Shown one piece after another: positions 6,092 through 7,128 of a stretch of 7,128 bases of DNA. Under the pieces are notes generated by a model, which searched no databases, was not told the origin of the DNA, and saw nothing but the letters and a program-made list of their open reading frames with translations. Numbering within the stretch: position 1 is the stretch's first letter; each line of letters opens with the position of its first letter. The position numbers were made by a program, and so were the translations under genes. The stretch comes from Thermoplasmata archaeon (GTDB lineage Archaea > Thermoplasmatota > Thermoplasmata > Lutacidiplasmatales > UBA184), in assembly GCA_030043545.1 (NCBI GenBank), contig JASHXM010000125.1, positions 1 to 7,128 on the forward strand, given 5' to 3'.

Positions 6092-6171
6092 CGTCGGTCC
6101 CCCCGGCGGGCGATCCGGCGCGACGGTGTTCGGCGGCGGTCGGCTCCTTGGCGCGGTATCTCCTTCGTCAT
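6088..6171 (-). CDS. Possible 27-residue leader peptide upstream of the DUF981 gene
   Basis: The frame runs from ATG (6171-6169) to TGA (6090-6088) and encodes 27 residues, starting MTKEIPRQGADRRR and very rich in Arg. Three things support it. AGGTG (6181-6177) sits 5 nt upstream. Its stop overlaps the DUF981 ATG as ATGA, the junction also used throughout korDABC. Its start lies exactly 39 nt from the first A of the TATA-like box, the same distance as for the EamA GTG. Against it, Arg-rich short frames arise easily by chance at this GC content and no homolog is known to me. It may be a translated regulatory leader that couples translation into DUF981, or a spurious frame. Confidence 0.42.
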   Translation of the reverse strand: MTKEIPRQGADRRRTPSRRIARRGDRR

Positions 6172-6204
6172 CGACGCACCTTGGGGCTCCGACTCGGGCG
6201 CCGA

Positions 6205-6240
6205 CTATTTCCACGGTTCATCGATTCGAGTTGACGAATC
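6205..6240 (-). promoter_or_regulatory. Promoter region of the leader peptide/DUF981 unit, with dyad upstream element
   Basis: On the - strand, TTCGTCAAC (6238-6230) is followed by 16 nt and TGGAAATAG (6213-6205). AAATAG is the likely TATA element, 39 nt before the ATG at 6171. The 9-mer lies in a perfect inverted repeat, GATTCG (6240-6235), N6, CGAATC (6228-6223), a good candidate operator. The same 9-mer, spacing and start distance are seen ahead of the EamA gene. Confidence 0.55.
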
Positions 6241-6264
6241 CACGCCCGGGCCGGCGCGGAGCGT

Positions 6265-7128
6265 TCAGCCGGGGGGCGCCCGTTCCGCAGCGCGGCGGGG
6301 GAGGCGGACGACGAAGCTGGCGCCCGCGCCGGCGACGTTCCGCGCCGAGATCGAGCCGTGGTGCGACTGCACGATCCCGTGGCAGACGGCGAGGCCGAGG
6401 CCCGTCCCTTGCCCCTCCGGCTTCGTCGTGAAGAACGGCTCGAAGATGTGCGGGAGCGCCTCCTTCGCGATCCCCGGTCCGTGGTCGAGGACCTCCACCT
6501 CGACGGCGCGGGCGTCGACCCGTACCGAGATCCGGACCGTCCCACGCCCTTCCATGGCGTCGTAGGCGTTGTTGAGGAGGTTCGTCACCACCTGGATCAG
6601 CTGGCCCCGGTCGCCGGTCACCGGCGCCGCTCCCGTCGGATAGGATTCCTCGATCTCCACGTCCGGCGACTGCTTGCCGCGCAGGAATCCGACCGCGGTG
6701 CGCGCCACATCGGTGAGGTCGACTTCGGCCGTCCGGGGCTCGTCGCGGCGGGCGAAGTCGAGGAGGCTCCGTACGATCCCGGCAGCGACGTCGACCTGCT
6801 CGGTGAGCGTCTCGAGCCGGTCGAGGACGTCCGGGTCCTTCACCCGACGCCGGAGGCTCTCCGCGACAAGCATCACGTTCGCGAGCGGCGTGTTGATCTC
6901 GTGGGCGACGCCCGCCGCCAGCTGTCCCACCGACGCGAGCCGGTCGGAGTGGGCCGCCCGCATCTCCCAGTTCCGCTGCTCCGATCGGTCGACCGCCACC
7001 CCGAGGAAGTGCGTCGTCGCTCCGGTCGCGTCCCGGATCGCGGTGATCGAGAGGAGGACCGGTCGCTCGACCCCGTGCCGGTCGCGGTTGAGCAGCTCCC
7101 CCGACCAGAAGCCGCGCGCGGGGTCCCG
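6265..7128 (-). CDS. PAS-domain sensor histidine kinase (C-terminal 287 residues; N-terminus outside the window)
   Basis: The frame is open to the right edge and ends at TGA (6267-6265). Visible residues 1-51 (FWSGELLNRDRHGVERPVLLSITAIRDATGATTHFLGVAVDRSEQ) are the last strands of a PAS domain with its PAC motif. A HisKA dimerisation/phosphoacceptor domain follows, with H76 in AAGVAHEINTPL. The HATPase_c domain has the N box (LLNNAYDAMEG, N187), G1 (DHGPGIA, 215-221), F box (FEPFFTT, 229-235) and G2 (GQGTGLGLA, 239-247). All residues needed for ATP binding and autophosphorylation are present. The visible part has no membrane helix, so it could be cytoplasmic or membrane-anchored further upstream. 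The likely partner is the response regulator downstream, separated from it by DUF981. A GTG at 6999 is an internal codon, not the start. Confidence 0.93.
   Translation of the reverse strand, partial: RDPARGFWSGELLNRDRHGVERPVLLSITAIRDATGATTHFLGVAVDRSEQRNWEMRAAHSDRLASVGQLAAGVAHEINTPLANVMLVAESLRRRVKDPDVLDRLETLTEQVDVAAGIVRSLLDFARRDEPRTAEVDLTDVARTAVGFLRGKQSPDVEIEESYPTGAAPVTGDRGQLIQVVTNLLNNAYDAMEGRGTVRISVRVDARAVEVEVLDHGPGIAKEALPHIFEPFFTTKPEGQGTGLGLAVCHGIVQSHHGSISARNVAGAGASFVVRLPRRAAERAPPG

Overview
This is a GC-rich stretch that reads as archaeal, most likely from an uncultivated high-GC Thermoplasmatota-type lineage. The lineage is an inference. It rests on a four-subunit korDABC 2-oxoacid:ferredoxin oxidoreductase operon in the D-A-B-C order known from methanogens. 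It also rests on a response regulator carrying what looks like a DUF835 domain plus an ArsR-type winged helix, a DUF981-like membrane protein, and AT-rich TATA-like boxes about 26-39 nt before first-gene starts, with little or no leader. No rRNA, tRNA, transposase or CRISPR array was seen.

Layout, left to right. The left edge (1-142, + strand) holds the last 46 residues of a CBS-domain protein, the only + strand gene. Every other gene is on the - strand and reads leftward. In transcription order from the right edge these are: a PAS/HisKA/HATPase histidine kinase cut by the window end (7128-6265); a promoter region (6240-6205); a possible 27-residue leader peptide (6171-6088) overlapping by ATGA a six-helix DUF981-like membrane protein (6091-5240); a 109-nt gap with a perfect 10-bp inverted repeat and a TATA-like box; the response regulator (5130-4090); a 180-nt gap with three GC-rich hairpins and a promoter; an EamA/DMT transporter (3909-2962); a 52-nt gap with a TATA-like box beside a perfect 6-bp inverted repeat; and korD-korA-korB-korC (2909-210), each junction a 4-nt ATGA overlap.

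How the genes may work together. KorDABC would interconvert 2-oxoglutarate (or a related 2-oxoacid) and succinyl-CoA using ferredoxin. The kinase and the response regulator flank the DUF981 membrane protein and could form one signalling unit whose output is the ArsR-type DNA-binding domain. The regulator's targets are unknown.

The most notable non-coding signal is a matching promoter layout before the DMT transporter and before the leader peptide/DUF981 unit. Both have the same 9-mer TTCGTCAAC, a 16-nt gap, an AAA-containing box at the same offset, and then exactly 39 nt from the first A of that box to the start codon. This suggests the two transcription units share a regulator, possibly the adjacent response regulator.
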